Shown: positions 26,354-35,622, numbered from the stretch's first letter. The stretch: 64,000 bases of DNA from Caldilineaceae bacterium (GCA_026645575.1 JAPKMW010000005.1:124001-188000); one strand, 5' to 3'. Numbers and translations: made by a program. The notes: generated by a model not told the origin, from the sequence alone.

Positions 26354-27535
26354 ATGCAATGGGACAAGCCGAACGACACCCCCCTCAATGGATGGTTTGG
26401 AATGCAGGAAAAGATGCTCAAAGGTTGGTGGGATGTGCTAGGCCAGAGCAATGGTCATGCCGGCGCAACCGGTCATCCGCTCTGGAACCTCTGGACGCAG
26501 CCGTGGCAAGCCGCTGGTATGGACCCGACAGCCGCTTTCACCCCCGAATTTATGGCCGACAGCATGAAACAGGCATTGGGACAATTTATGAACGGTCAGG
26601 TCCAAGCCCAACAGTTGATGAACCTGGTCAACGAAGCATGGCAAGCCATGTTGACCAATGCTGCCTCACCGGCTGAATGGTCCAAGGCGCTCACAGCCTT
26701 CACGGACCAACTGCGTCAACAGATGAGTACGGCAATGAATGGCGCCAAGTTGTTGGAAAACAACGCTGAACTTTGGCGGCTTTATATCGAAGAAGCGCAG
26801 AAATTCACCCAGCCCTGGCTCAATGCTTGGGGACAGACCCCCGTCTTCATGAGCAAACTGGCCGGCGCCGATCAAGCGAATGCAACCAATGAATTTATGC
26901 AACTCTTCCAGGCTGCTTTTGAACAGACCTGGGGGCGCGCTCTATTGGCGCCTAGCATGGGGCTGTTGCGCGAGTTGAACGAGAAGGTCAACAAAGGCTT
27001 TGCGCTCTGGCTGGAAAATCAGCAATTGACAGTGGCCTATCAACTCCTGATTGGTGAAGCGTGGATCGACGCCTTCCAGGCGCTGATGCAGAAGCTGATG
27101 AACATGGCGCAAAAGGGCGAAACGCTCACCGACCAACGCCATCTCCTGCGTATTTGGGTAGAAGTGGCGGACGAAGTCTTTATCGCCCTTTTCCACTCCG
27201 AAGCCTATGCTAAGACTCAAAGTGCCTATGTCAACAGCAACATGGCCTTACGCCGTCAACAGCGTGAATTGTTGGAAGTTTGGCTGCGCAGCAACGATAT
27301 GCCCACCCGCAGCGATCTTGATGAAGCGCACCACCAAATCTATCAACTGCGCAAAGATATGAAAGCGCTCAAGAAAAATCTGTCGGCGCAGGCCACTGCG
27401 CCGGTTGCGCCGGTTCTGGGTAGCGAGCGCAAAAAGCCTGTCCGTGCGGCCCGCAAACCCCGCACCGCTGTCGCATCGTCGGCGCCGGAAACGCCGACGG
27501 CGGGTGATCTAGCAACCCCAGAGCAACAACCGTAG
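26354..27535 (+). CDS. phaE: Poly(3-hydroxyalkanoate) synthase subunit PhaE (class III)
   Basis: 393 residues, helical and Trp/Gln-rich like the gene before it. The segment YIEEAQKFTQPWLNAWGQ, then LWLENQQLTVAYQLL, VADEVFIALFHSEAYAKTQSAYVNSNMALR in pieces, and MPTRSDLDEAHHQIYQLRKDMKALKK near residue 315 are typical of PhaE, whose C-terminal helices contact PhaC. A Pro/Ala/Lys-rich tail follows. PhaE has no catalytic site but is needed for class III synthase activity. 13 bases separate it from phaC. Confidence 0.88.
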   Translation: MQWDKPNDTPLNGWFGMQEKMLKGWWDVLGQSNGHAGATGHPLWNLWTQPWQAAGMDPTAAFTPEFMADSMKQALGQFMNGQVQAQQLMNLVNEAWQAMLTNAASPAEWSKALTAFTDQLRQQMSTAMNGAKLLENNAELWRLYIEEAQKFTQPWLNAWGQTPVFMSKLAGADQANATNEFMQLFQAAFEQTWGRALLAPSMGLLRELNEKVNKGFALWLENQQLTVAYQLLIGEAWIDAFQALMQKLMNMAQKGETLTDQRHLLRIWVEVADEVFIALFHSEAYAKTQSAYVNSNMALRRQQRELLEVWLRSNDMPTRSDLDEAHHQIYQLRKDMKALKKNLSAQATAPVAPVLGSERKKPVRAARKPRTAVASSAPETPTAGDLATPEQQP

Positions 27536-27548
27536 AGGGAGCAACCAC

Positions 27549-28637
27549 ATGTTTTCACCTTTGTGGCAGGTTGAGCCGGCCAAAATGATGCAAGAGGCAA
27601 CCGATCTCAACCGGAAATTTTTCGCTGGACTGGAAAACTTTGCCCGCTTGCGCGAGGAAGATATTCACATCGGCACGGCCCCCAAACACGAAGTCTATCG
27701 TGAAGATAAGTTAGTGTTGTACCGTTACGAGCCGGTGGTTAAAAAGCCGTTGACGCCGCCGGTTCTCATTAGCTACGCCCTGGTCAACCGTCCCTATATG
27801 GTTGATCTGCAAGAAGATCGCTCCCTGGTGCGCAACCTATTGAAGCAGGGCGTTGATGTCTACTTGATTGACTGGGGCTACCCCGGCCCGACCGAACGCT
27901 GGTTAACCCTGGATGACTATATCAATGGCTATATGGACAACTGTGTCGATGCCATTCGCGCCGAGAACGACATCGATCAGGTCAACCTGTTGGGTATTTG
28001 CCAGGGAGGCGCCTTTAGTCTTTGTTATACCGCGTTGCACCCCGAAAAGATCAAAAACCTGATTACGATGGTGACGCCGGTTGATTACCACGTCAAGGGC
28101 ATGGCTGGCTGTGGTTTGTTAAACAGTTGGGTGCAAGGCATGAACCCCGACGCCATGGTCGAAACCTTTGGCAATGTCCCCGGCGACTTTATGAACTATG
28201 GTTATCTCATGTTGCGCCCCTTTGCCCTCAACCTCGGCAAATATATTGATCTCCCCGAAATCGCCAACGACGAGACCAAACTGCTCAACTTCCTACGCAT
28301 GGAAAAGTGGATCTTTGACAGCCCCGACCAAGCCGGCGAAGCGTGGCGCCACTTTGTCAAAGATTTCTATCAGGGCAACAAGCTCATCAAAGGCGAAGTT
28401 GAGATTGGTGGGCGCCGGGTCGATCTGGAACAGATCACCATGCCGGTTCTCAATCTCTATGCCGAGCAGGATCATCTGGTGCCCCCCAGTTCTAGCCTGG
28501 CCCTCACCCATTTCGTCGGCGCAAAAGATTACACTGTCCAGGGTTTCCCCACCGGGCACATTGGCATGTACGTCAGCGGAAAAGTCCAAAAAGACCTCCC
28601 ACCGCTGATTGCGAATTGGTTGAAAGCCAGAAAATAA
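27549..28637 (+). CDS. phaC: Poly(3-hydroxyalkanoate) synthase catalytic subunit (class III)
   Basis: 362 residues, the short class III size. Alpha/beta hydrolase fold with the lipase-like box LLGICQGGAFSL, cysteine nucleophile near residue 151. The aspartate is in AEQDHLVPP near 307 and the histidine in FPTGHIGMYVS near 336. DVYLIDWGYPGPTERWLTLDDY is the usual PhaC block. It polymerises (R)-3-hydroxyacyl-CoA at the granule surface together with PhaE. GAGGGAG site; the reductase and thiolase that make its substrate follow. Confidence 0.95.
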   Translation: MFSPLWQVEPAKMMQEATDLNRKFFAGLENFARLREEDIHIGTAPKHEVYREDKLVLYRYEPVVKKPLTPPVLISYALVNRPYMVDLQEDRSLVRNLLKQGVDVYLIDWGYPGPTERWLTLDDYINGYMDNCVDAIRAENDIDQVNLLGICQGGAFSLCYTALHPEKIKNLITMVTPVDYHVKGMAGCGLLNSWVQGMNPDAMVETFGNVPGDFMNYGYLMLRPFALNLGKYIDLPEIANDETKLLNFLRMEKWIFDSPDQAGEAWRHFVKDFYQGNKLIKGEVEIGGRRVDLEQITMPVLNLYAEQDHLVPPSSSLALTHFVGAKDYTVQGFPTGHIGMYVSGKVQKDLPPLIANWLKARK

Positions 28638-28664
28638 CGCTATCGTCGTAGCAGAAAGGGCCAT

Positions 28665-28738
28665 GGAGATAGAGAGATTAAGAGATTACGTAGCATATTT
28701 ACCAAATCTCTCAATCTCTTAATCTCTTCTATCTCTCG
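28665..28738. repeat. Intergenic heptad stem-loop, family C copy 2
   Basis: GAGATAGAGAGATTAAGAGA and following bases (28665-28687) are mirrored by AATCTCT-type units (28704-28738). Located between phaC and phaB inside the cluster. Confidence 0.7.
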
Positions 28739-28766
28739 CCCTCCGTTTATCTACCCAGGAGGAACT

Positions 28767-29480
28767 ATGTTTGGCTTAGAAGGGAAAGTCATCTTCGTCA
28801 CCGGCGGCAACCGTGGCATTGGCGCCGCCATTGTTGAGCTACTCACCAGCTTGGGCGCCAAAGTGGCCTATACCTATCGCAGCACCCCCGGCCCGGATGC
28901 GGCCCTGGCGATCCAGGCCGATGTCACCGATCCAGCCTCGATGGACGCAGCCATCAAGCAGACGGAGGAAGAGATCGGGCCGATCTATGGCGTGGTGCTA
29001 AATGCCGGCATCACCAAAGACAACCTTTTCCCCAACATCTCCGTCGAGGATTGGTACGCTGTCATCGACACCAACCTCAACGGCATCTTCAACACCCTGC
29101 GCCCGATTGTGCCGAAACTCTATGAACGGGGCAGTGGTTCGCTGGTCTTTATTAGCTCCGTTGTTGGTGAACAGGGTAACATCGGTCAGGCCAACTATGC
29201 CGCTTCCAAATCGGCGGTCATCGGTCTGGCCAAGACATTGGGCCTGGAAGGCGCCCGCTATGGCGTGCGCGCCAATGTCGTCGCCCCTGGTTTTACTTCG
29301 ACCGACATGGTGAAATCAATCCCCGAAAAAGTACAAGAACGCATTCTCAGCAAAATCCCCCTGCGCCGTTTTGCCGAACCGCAAGAGATCGGCTGGGCGG
29401 TCGCCTTTCTCATGTCGCCGGTCATGGGCGGCTATATCACCGGCGAGACGATGAGCGTCAATGGTGGGCAGTATACCTAA
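28767..29480 (+). CDS. phaB: Acetoacetyl-CoA reductase / 3-oxoacyl reductase (SDR)
   Basis: 237 residues, SDR fold: VIFVTGGNRGIGAAIVELL, NAGITKDNLF, SLVFISSVVGEQGNIGQ with the serine, and NYAASKSAVIGLAKTLGLEGA with Tyr and Lys. ETMSVNGGQYT closes the chain. By sequence it could be FabG, but its place between phaC and a thiolase supports reduction of acetoacetyl-CoA to (R)-3-hydroxybutyryl-CoA, the synthase substrate. Strong AGGAGG site. Confidence 0.82.
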   Translation: MFGLEGKVIFVTGGNRGIGAAIVELLTSLGAKVAYTYRSTPGPDAALAIQADVTDPASMDAAIKQTEEEIGPIYGVVLNAGITKDNLFPNISVEDWYAVIDTNLNGIFNTLRPIVPKLYERGSGSLVFISSVVGEQGNIGQANYAASKSAVIGLAKTLGLEGARYGVRANVVAPGFTSTDMVKSIPEKVQERILSKIPLRRFAEPQEIGWAVAFLMSPVMGGYITGETMSVNGGQYT

Positions 29481-29491
29481 ACTATCTGTCC

Positions 29492-29555
29492 GTAATCGTG
29501 AAACGTGCCTCTTGATTTCTGCTGCGTACCCACACTTTCACGAATCACGTTTCAC
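29492..29555. repeat. Intergenic inverted repeat between phaB and phaA
   Basis: GTGAAACGTG (29498-29507) is mirrored by CACGTTTCAC (29536-29545), and further CACGAATCACG units extend the right side. It resembles parS in words but lacks the joined 16-base palindrome. Confidence 0.6.
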
Positions 29556-29614
29556 AAATCACGAGTAGAAGCAAAGTTGCTGTGCAGTGAGGAGTCAACA
29601 AGGGGGAACGAGCG

Positions 29615-30808
29615 ATGAATGAGACTTACATTATTTCGGCGGTGCGTACGCCGATTGGCAAGTTTGGCGGCAGCTTGAAAGATATTTCGCCGGTAGGATT
29701 GGGCGCCCATGTCATGAAAGCAGCGTTGGAACGGGCCGGCATTACGGGCAAAGATCTCGATCTCTTTATCTTCGGCAACATTCTGAAACATGGGCATGGG
29801 CAACTGGTGCCGCGCCATGCCGCCCTCAAGGCAGGGATTCCCGAAGATGTCGATGGCTATGCGGTGGATATGCTCTGTTCGTCGGGTATGATGAGTACCA
29901 TGAATGCTGATATGGCGATTCGCGCCGGTGAGGCGGATCTGGTGTTGGCTGGCGGCATCGAATCAATGTCACAAGCTGGCTTCCACCTTAGCCACAAGGC
30001 GCGCTGGGGCTACAAATTGCTCATTGGCGAAAACAAAGAACCCGTCACCGACATTCTGTTGGCCGATGGCTTGACCGACCCCATGACTGGCGAGTTGATG
30101 GGGGAAGAGACCGAACGCCTGGTTGCGACCCACGGCGTCACTCGCACTGAGTTGGACGAAGTGGCCTATCTCTCCAACATCCGCGCTGCCGCTGCCACTG
30201 AAAGCGGCAAGTTTAGCAAAGAGATTGCGCCGGTCGAAATTGTCGAGCGTCGTAAAACCATCGTCTTTGACAAAGATGAGGGCCTGCGCGCCGATACAAC
30301 GATGGAATCGCTGGCTGGCTTGCGTCCAGCCTTTGGCAAGGAAGGGCGTCTCACCGCCGGTAATTCCAGCCAAATCTCCGATGGCGCCGCGGCGTTAGTT
30401 ATCGCCAGCAAAAAGGCTGTCGAAGAACATAACCTCAAGCCGATTGCCCGCATCTTGGGCGGCGCCTGGGCGGCGGTCGAACCGTGGCGTTTTGTGGAAG
30501 GGCCGATTCCAGCGATTCAAAAGTTGATGAAGAAGATCAATAAGAGCGTCGATGACTTTGAGTTGATTGAAAACAATGAAGCCTTCTCGCTCAACAATGT
30601 CTTACTGCGTCGGGCGTTGGAAATTCCCTACGAGAAGATCAACATCTACGGTGGCGCCATTGCCCTGGGCCATCCCATTGGCGCTTCCGGCGCTCGCATT
30701 ATTGTAACGCTGCTCAACGCGTTGCAACAAGAGGGCAAACAATTGGGGCTGGCCTCGCTCTGTCACGGCACCGGTGGTGGTACAGCGGTGGCGGTTGAAT
30801 TGATGTAG
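29615..30808 (+). CDS. phaA: Acetyl-CoA C-acetyltransferase (PHA-cluster thiolase)
   Basis: 397 residues. Catalytic cysteine in DMLCSSGMMSTMNAD near residue 90, DFELIENNEAFSLNNVLLRR (the usual NEAFA motif is NEAFS here), histidine in [17 protein letters not shown], second cysteine in SLCHGTGGGTAVAVEL. It condenses two acetyl-CoA to acetoacetyl-CoA for PhaB. It is clearly distinct from the thiolase at 18377, so the two probably split biosynthetic and degradative work. Last gene of the cluster, followed by a hairpin and a strong terminator. Confidence 0.87.
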   Translation: MNETYIISAVRTPIGKFGGSLKDISPVGLGAHVMKAALERAGITGKDLDLFIFGNILKHGHGQLVPRHAALKAGIPEDVDGYAVDMLCSSGMMSTMNADMAIRAGEADLVLAGGIESMSQAGFHLSHKARWGYKLLIGENKEPVTDILLADGLTDPMTGELMGEETERLVATHGVTRTELDEVAYLSNIRAAAATESGKFSKEIAPVEIVERRKTIVFDKDEGLRADTTMESLAGLRPAFGKEGRLTAGNSSQISDGAAALVIASKKAVEEHNLKPIARILGGAWAAVEPWRFVEGPIPAIQKLMKKINKSVDDFELIENNEAFSLNNVLLRRALEIPYEKINIYGGAIALGHPIGASGARIIVTLLNALQQEGKQLGLASLCHGTGGGTAVAVELM

Positions 30809-30817
30809 CCTATGTTC

Positions 30818-30870
30818 GTAGTAAAGACTTTAGTCTTTAGGGCTTGGGGAAAGACTAAAGTCTTTACTAC
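30818..30870. repeat. Nested-palindrome stem-loop, family A copy 3
   Basis: GTAGTAAAGACTTTAGTCTT at 30818-30837 is mirrored exactly at 30851-30870. Compared with copy 2 the outer bases differ on both sides in a paired way (GTAG/CTAC against GTCG/CGAC), which keeps the stem. Confidence 0.8.
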
Positions 30871-30888
30871 CGATTGCAGGTGTAACAA

Positions 30889-30932
30889 AAAGAGCGGTGT
30901 TGGTGAGTCATCAACTCACCAACACCGCTCTT
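30889..30932. terminator. Bidirectional terminator between phaA and rsfS
   Basis: A 19-bp perfect stem (AAGAGCGGTGTTGGTGAGT and its mirror) with a 5-base loop. T-rich on the plus side and, read the other way, followed by TTTTTG. It separates two convergent units. Confidence 0.9.
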
Positions 30933-30956
30933 CTTATTTGAACCGAAGCGTCTGGC

Positions 30957-31328
30957 TTAAATTACTTTCAAGACAACGGTGGCTTTATTCCAAAGCTCTT
31001 CCAACCGGTAGTAAGCACGCTTTTCTTCGGCGAAGAGATGGACGATCACATCGCCATAATCAAGCAGCACCCAACCGCCGCTATTCTCCTCAACCCCTTC
31101 CATGCCGAGTGGACGCAGATTTTGTTCCATACGTAGTTGGAGCAAGACCTCGTCTTCAATGGCTTTGGCCTGGCGTTCGTTGTCAATGGTTGCGATCACA
31201 AAATAGGATGCAATCGACGTATGATCGCTCACGTCGAGCAGCACAATATCCTCGGCTTGCTTCTCTTCAATAATGTCAATAATCTTGTGTGCTAAGGCTT
31301 GACTATCCAGAAAGACCTCCTTGATCAA
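30957..31328 (-). CDS. rsfS: Ribosomal silencing factor RsfS
   Basis: 123 residues from a TTG at 31328. RsfS binds ribosomal protein L14 on the 50S subunit and blocks joining with 30S when nutrients are low. LAHKIIDIIEEKQAEDIVLLDVSDHTSIASYFVIAT in pieces and GGWVLLDYGDVIVHLFAEEKRAYYRLEELW are the standard motifs. It starts eight bases after the stop of the upstream four-CNB gene on the same strand, so the two are probably co-transcribed. The usual partners nadD and yqeK are not here. Confidence 0.92.
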   Translation of the reverse strand: MIKEVFLDSQALAHKIIDIIEEKQAEDIVLLDVSDHTSIASYFVIATIDNERQAKAIEDEVLLQLRMEQNLRPLGMEGVEENSGGWVLLDYGDVIVHLFAEEKRAYYRLEELWNKATVVLKVI

Positions 31329-31336
31329 TCATATCG

Positions 31337-34036
31337 TTATGGCTTGGTGACGCGTTGGAACGTTACATAATAACTGGTATGAATGCCATAGTTGCGTTGC
31401 TCAATACTACCAAGCCCGGCGCCGCTTAGTCGGTCACTTGGCATCCCATCCATATTTACCGTATAGGAGTAGCCGGCGGCGTACATCTGGAAATTATAGG
31501 AATAGTCAGGCGGCGTCTTGTCCTCGGTCAGGCCCCGCTCTGAACCCTCGCCCCAGGTGATAACCACTGGTTGTCCCACCAAGCGGTTGCCATTTTCATC
31601 CAAGGCTTCCACGTAAATATGATGTTTGCCAGCAGACTCGATTTCATCGGCCCAGCGCGCATCAACCAAACGCCAATACTGTTGACCAGGACCAACACTA
31701 GCCTCTTGCACGGAAACGCCCAGACGATCAAGGCGCGGATCCCAAGCGCGTGCCGCTGCCGGTGGTGGCGCCGCAGCCGCAGCGACAACTTCTTCCTGAG
31801 CTGGAGCGGCAGCGGCTACTGCTGCTGCTGGCGCATTACCTGCGGACACAGCAACGGGTTGGGCGGCGCCAACATACAACTGGAGCAACGGCGCTGGTGT
31901 GGGTGTTGCTGCGTTCGTACTATTATCGACGACCATCAGTGCAGCCACCGGCTGACTATCACCGGGCGATGTTGGTGTCGCAGGGGGCGTATAGGTGGGG
32001 GTTGGCGCGGCCATACTATCGGCTTGCACGAGGGCCTCGGCTAGATTTTTATCCTGGGCGGCGATTTCATAGCTGCCCATCTTGGCAACGGCAACCAGCG
32101 CACGCGATGAAGAGGCGAGGGCTGTCCCATTCGCCAGGCCAGTGCCGTTGAGCAAATTAAGTAACGCCCAGGGCGCAGCCACCCCCAGCAACCAGAGCAG
32201 CACCAAAATAAAGAGTGCCAGCCGCACTTTGCCAAAGGTGCTTAAATTGCCAAACCACTCAGCAAAGCCGCCGCCGTTGGCCTCACGTTGGCGCCCTGCT
32301 GGCGCCTGTTGTGTACCGGGCGCGGCCGCTGGTCGTCGTTGCACAGTTTGGAAACGTGGCACGGGCAGTTGTGGTGCACTCGGCGGCGCATAACTAGCCG
32401 GCGCCGCCGGGGCCATCGCATACTGGTTCATCCGCCGGCTAAAGGAGCGGGTGATATTGAGGGCCAGGCTGGGATAACGCGCCACCAGGGCATCAAAGTC
32501 CGCCTTTTCCAACATCCAAACATCAATATCCGTCTCGGCAATAACTGTTGAGGCGTGCGGGTCGCCCGAAAGGACGGAGCGTTCGCCAAAGGTTTCACCG
32601 GCATCCAGAATCCAGCCATTGCCGTCAATCGATTGGACATAAACCTGCCCGCGTTCCAAGAAATAGAGGGCATCAGCCGGCGTCCCTTCTTGGTAGACCT
32701 GCTCGCCGGAGCGGTAGCGCATGGGGCGTAGATGGCGCGTGATCTGGCGTAGATCGGAAGCGCTCACATCAGCCAGGATGGCAAAGTGGCGGAAACGACC
32801 CAGATCACCCTGTTCAGGTTCCGGCTCGGCCAGCCGCGTTGCCAGACCCTGGCTCAACGCTTTGGCAATCGCCGGGTGTTGCACCGTCAAATCATCCAAA
32901 TCGGTTTTGTAGAGAATCCACAAGTTGGTGTTGCGAGTGGCCGTGGCATCTTCCGTGCGAATCAACCCGGTGAGCAAGCTCATTTCACCAAAAAAACCAC
33001 CACCGGCGACACGTGCTTTTTCCTCAACAATGCCACTGGCATTTTCTTCGGTTAATTCGATCTCGCCATTCTCTACCATGTAAATGGCGTCACCGGCTTC
33101 GCCGATGCGGTAGACCCGCTCCCCGGCGGGAATGTGTTGCAAGACCATGCGTTGGGCAACGGCCTGTAGACTTTGGGGCGGCACTTCGGCAAAGAGTGGC
33201 ATTTGTGAAAGCCGTAACACTGCCTGGGCTTGATCCGCTTTGCCAAGGCGGGAGCGAACATTGCGTCCTAAACTGCGTCGTAGGCCAGGGTGACTACTGT
33301 TGATGGCCTGGAAATTTTCAGTGGATAAGACCCAAACCAAGCTGTCTTCGGTAGCCAGCGCCGTCTCGTTGTAGGGTTTATTGGTTAAGAGCGACATGGC
33401 GCCCATAATAGCGCTGGCTTGGACCCGTTGCACATCCTGACCGGGCAACAGCGGTTCCGGGCGAATTTCAAAGGCGCCCCGTTCAACAATAAACAAGGCG
33501 CTGGGCATTTCACCGCCGCGATGAACCGGCGTTTGGGTGCGTACAATACGCGGTTGCAGACGCCGCGCAACAGCATGAAGGGTATGGCGCGGCAAATTGC
33601 TCAGTTCATTAATTTTGGACAATCGTTCAACCAAGTAATCATCCATTTGGACAAGTAGGGCGCCAAAATTGCGACTAATCTTGATCCCTATGTCAGGGTG
33701 GCGGACAAAGAGCGCCCGCAACTTGTGATCGGGCAACTTCCAGGCCGAGAGATCGGCAGCAACGACAGCTTCAATCTCCTGAGTGGCGCCCCGGAAGAGT
33801 GTATCTTCGCCTAATAGACTGCCTTGCCCCAGCGTTGCCAGCGAGCGGCCATTGTTGCCGATCAAACGCACAAAACCTTGATCAATGACATAGAGCGCGT
33901 CGCTTTGTTCCCCATTCTTCAAAAGATGGGCGCCTTTTGGGTAATGGCTGTCAACAAATTCGTTTGCTAAACTATCAAGCTCTTCGTCGGCCAAACCCTC
34001 CAAAATGGGGATAGCCTTGAGCAAATTACTTTTCAC
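31337..34036 (-). CDS. Transmembrane protein with four cyclic-nucleotide-binding-like domains
   Basis: 899 residues from GTG 34036 (GGAGG site). Four cNMP-binding folds follow each other at about 1-135, 145-265, 280-400 and 418-535; each shows a G-x6-LY/IY-x2-E/D-G core (DALYVIDQGFVRL, SALFIVERGAFEI, DAIYMVENGEIEL, DALYFLERGQVYV) and a phosphate-cassette-like GE motif (LLGEDTLF, GEMSLLTG, GERSVLSG). Pro/Ala-rich linkers frame one membrane helix near 602-627 (VRLALFILVLLWLLGVAAPWAL). The last 115 residues form a beta-rich domain (HHIYVEALDENGNRLVGQ, PVVITWGEGSERG) also found in the next gene. No kinase or HTH is present. Ligand and output are unknown. Confidence 0.75.
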   Translation of the reverse strand: MKSNLLKAIPILEGLADEELDSLANEFVDSHYPKGAHLLKNGEQSDALYVIDQGFVRLIGNNGRSLATLGQGSLLGEDTLFRGATQEIEAVVAADLSAWKLPDHKLRALFVRHPDIGIKISRNFGALLVQMDDYLVERLSKINELSNLPRHTLHAVARRLQPRIVRTQTPVHRGGEMPSALFIVERGAFEIRPEPLLPGQDVQRVQASAIMGAMSLLTNKPYNETALATEDSLVWVLSTENFQAINSSHPGLRRSLGRNVRSRLGKADQAQAVLRLSQMPLFAEVPPQSLQAVAQRMVLQHIPAGERVYRIGEAGDAIYMVENGEIELTEENASGIVEEKARVAGGGFFGEMSLLTGLIRTEDATATRNTNLWILYKTDLDDLTVQHPAIAKALSQGLATRLAEPEPEQGDLGRFRHFAILADVSASDLRQITRHLRPMRYRSGEQVYQEGTPADALYFLERGQVYVQSIDGNGWILDAGETFGERSVLSGDPHASTVIAETDIDVWMLEKADFDALVARYPSLALNITRSFSRRMNQYAMAPAAPASYAPPSAPQLPVPRFQTVQRRPAAAPGTQQAPAGRQREANGGGFAEWFGNLSTFGKVRLALFILVLLWLLGVAAPWALLNLLNGTGLANGTALASSSRALVAVAKMGSYEIAAQDKNLAEALVQADSMAAPTPTYTPPATPTSPGDSQPVAALMVVDNSTNAATPTPAPLLQLYVGAAQPVAVSAGNAPAAAVAAAAPAQEEVVAAAAAPPPAAARAWDPRLDRLGVSVQEASVGPGQQYWRLVDARWADEIESAGKHHIYVEALDENGNRLVGQPVVITWGEGSERGLTEDKTPPDYSYNFQMYAAGYSYTVNMDGMPSDRLSGAGLGSIEQRNYGIHTSYYVTFQRVTKP

Positions 34037-34131
34037 TACGCCTCCCTGTCGTCATGCGACTGGAAATGCTGATTTCCTAAAGGATTAACAACCATTACCT
34101 ATTGGTGCAGGCATTGGTCGCTAACGCCAAA

Positions 34132-35583
34132 CTAATAGTTCCGTTTAAAAATTGCTTCCCAACTGTGATGCCCTTGACAGCCCCACGAGTTGTAAAAGAT
34201 TTGGCAATCTTCATCATTTGTACAATAGCCGGCAGCAATCAAAGTCGGCTTATCAATATCAACGGATCGTGTGGTGAAGCCTTCCGCCCGGTCACTTGTG
34301 GCGTCGCGGCCATCATTATTTTTGATCACTGTAAAGCCTTCACCACTGCCGTGGAGATCAAATTCAATGATGCCATCACCTTTGCCTTGATCACCAGTAA
34401 CAAACTCTTCACCGGTGTAAATACCTTTTAGGCGGATACCATTGATCCGCCCCCCATTGGCGTCCAGCACATGAACGCGTAACAGATGCTTGCCGACACA
34501 ACCATCATTTTCGTCTTTGCTCCATAGCCGACGGCTGACCAGCGTAAAATGCGGTGTGCCATTTGGGTCAACAGGCGGGGCGGCGGTCGCTGCTGGCTCG
34601 GCAGTCGCCGCTGCTGTTGGTGGTGCGGTTGGGGCTGGCGTAGCCGTCGGTGGTGGGGCCGGGATGTTGGCTGCCACCGCCACCGCGCTGGTATCGCCGG
34701 CAGTTGTCACCAGGGAACCAAAAACCCAACCGGCTTGCCCATTCGCTAATCCAATTTCCCACCAGTCCCCATTCGTATTTTTGCCGGTGATATTGGCAAT
34801 TTCACTTTGCTGTAATGCCGCAATAATGGGGTAGTCGGTGCCTGGACCGGATCGTACATTTAACGCACTAGAGGCCACAACTTGGGGATTGGTGACAGGC
34901 GACAGCGGAACGGGCGTTGCCGTTGCCGTATCTGTGGTCACCGTGTTTGTCGTCACCGTATTTGTCATCACCGTAGAGGTCGTTACGGTTGTCGTCGTCA
35001 CGGGGATGTTCTGTACAACTGCCACTTGTTCACTTGTTGTCGTCGGCGTATTTAGTACCGCAACCGCATCTGCTTGTGAGGCCGCCGCAATCGCTTCGGG
35101 TGTTAGTGTTATAACCTGCACAACAGGTTGCGTAGCCACGGCCACCAAATTATGCTGAAGGGCATACGAGTAAATTGTGTTGGACTGCAAGCCTAAATCC
35201 ATAACAAGCGCCACCAGAGCGCTAGTTTGATTGAGATCGCTGTTGTCTGCCACTGCCGTTTCAGTGACCATTAACAACCATTGATTAACATTGGCAACCG
35301 GCAGTTCGGCTAATTCAGCACTGGCTTGGGTCAAATTGCGGTGGTTTTGATAATTCTGGGCAATAGTGTGCGTTGCTGTGGTTAGATCATCTTGGCTATT
35401 GCTAGATGTCTCAGGCCCGCAACCAACCAATAAGCCAAGAACAAACAGTACCGCCACGATCAAACCGTACCGTGGGGTAGCGCTTTTACGTCGGAATAAA
35501 GCGCCGTGCGGATCACCGTATAGATCACCATGGGAAATGGATAGAGGGATGGTCTGAAAGTTAGTAGTATTGCGATGAGACAT
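34132..35583 (-). CDS. SH3-domain lipoprotein-like protein
   Basis: 483 residues from ATG 35583; an in-frame ATG at 35610 is also possible and no ribosome site decides. A hydrophobic helix ending LGLLVGC gives a lipobox-like cysteine near residue 55, though the N-terminal extension is long for a lipoprotein and it may be a membrane anchor. A Thr/Val-rich linker with repeated VTT units follows. An SH3b domain lies near 235-300 (SALNVRSGPGTDYPIIAALQ, GDWWEIGLANGQAGWVFG). A Pro/Ala linker leads to a C-terminal domain (HLLRVHVLDANGGRINGIRL, HHSWEAIFKRNY) that matches the ectodomain of the adjacent four-CNB protein. Function unknown. Confidence 0.7.
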   Translation of the reverse strand: MSHRNTTNFQTIPLSISHGDLYGDPHGALFRRKSATPRYGLIVAVLFVLGLLVGCGPETSSNSQDDLTTATHTIAQNYQNHRNLTQASAELAELPVANVNQWLLMVTETAVADNSDLNQTSALVALVMDLGLQSNTIYSYALQHNLVAVATQPVVQVITLTPEAIAAASQADAVAVLNTPTTTSEQVAVVQNIPVTTTTVTTSTVMTNTVTTNTVTTDTATATPVPLSPVTNPQVVASSALNVRSGPGTDYPIIAALQQSEIANITGKNTNGDWWEIGLANGQAGWVFGSLVTTAGDTSAVAVAANIPAPPPTATPAPTAPPTAAATAEPAATAAPPVDPNGTPHFTLVSRRLWSKDENDGCVGKHLLRVHVLDANGGRINGIRLKGIYTGEEFVTGDQGKGDGIIEFDLHGSGEGFTVIKNNDGRDATSDRAEGFTTRSVDIDKPTLIAAGYCTNDEDCQIFYNSWGCQGHHSWEAIFKRNY

Positions 35584-35622
35584 GCTTGGTAATTGAACCA
35601 TTGGCAACATAACTAGTGTGCA

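Noticed and set aside
29498..29545. Second parS site
   Set aside because: GTGAAACGTG and CACGTTTCAC are separated by 28 bases and in the wrong arrangement for the 16-base palindrome.
31571..32044. 157-codon plus-strand frame
   Set aside because: Antisense to the four-CNB protein gene in a Pro/Ala-rich low-complexity part, which often opens long frames on the opposite strand.
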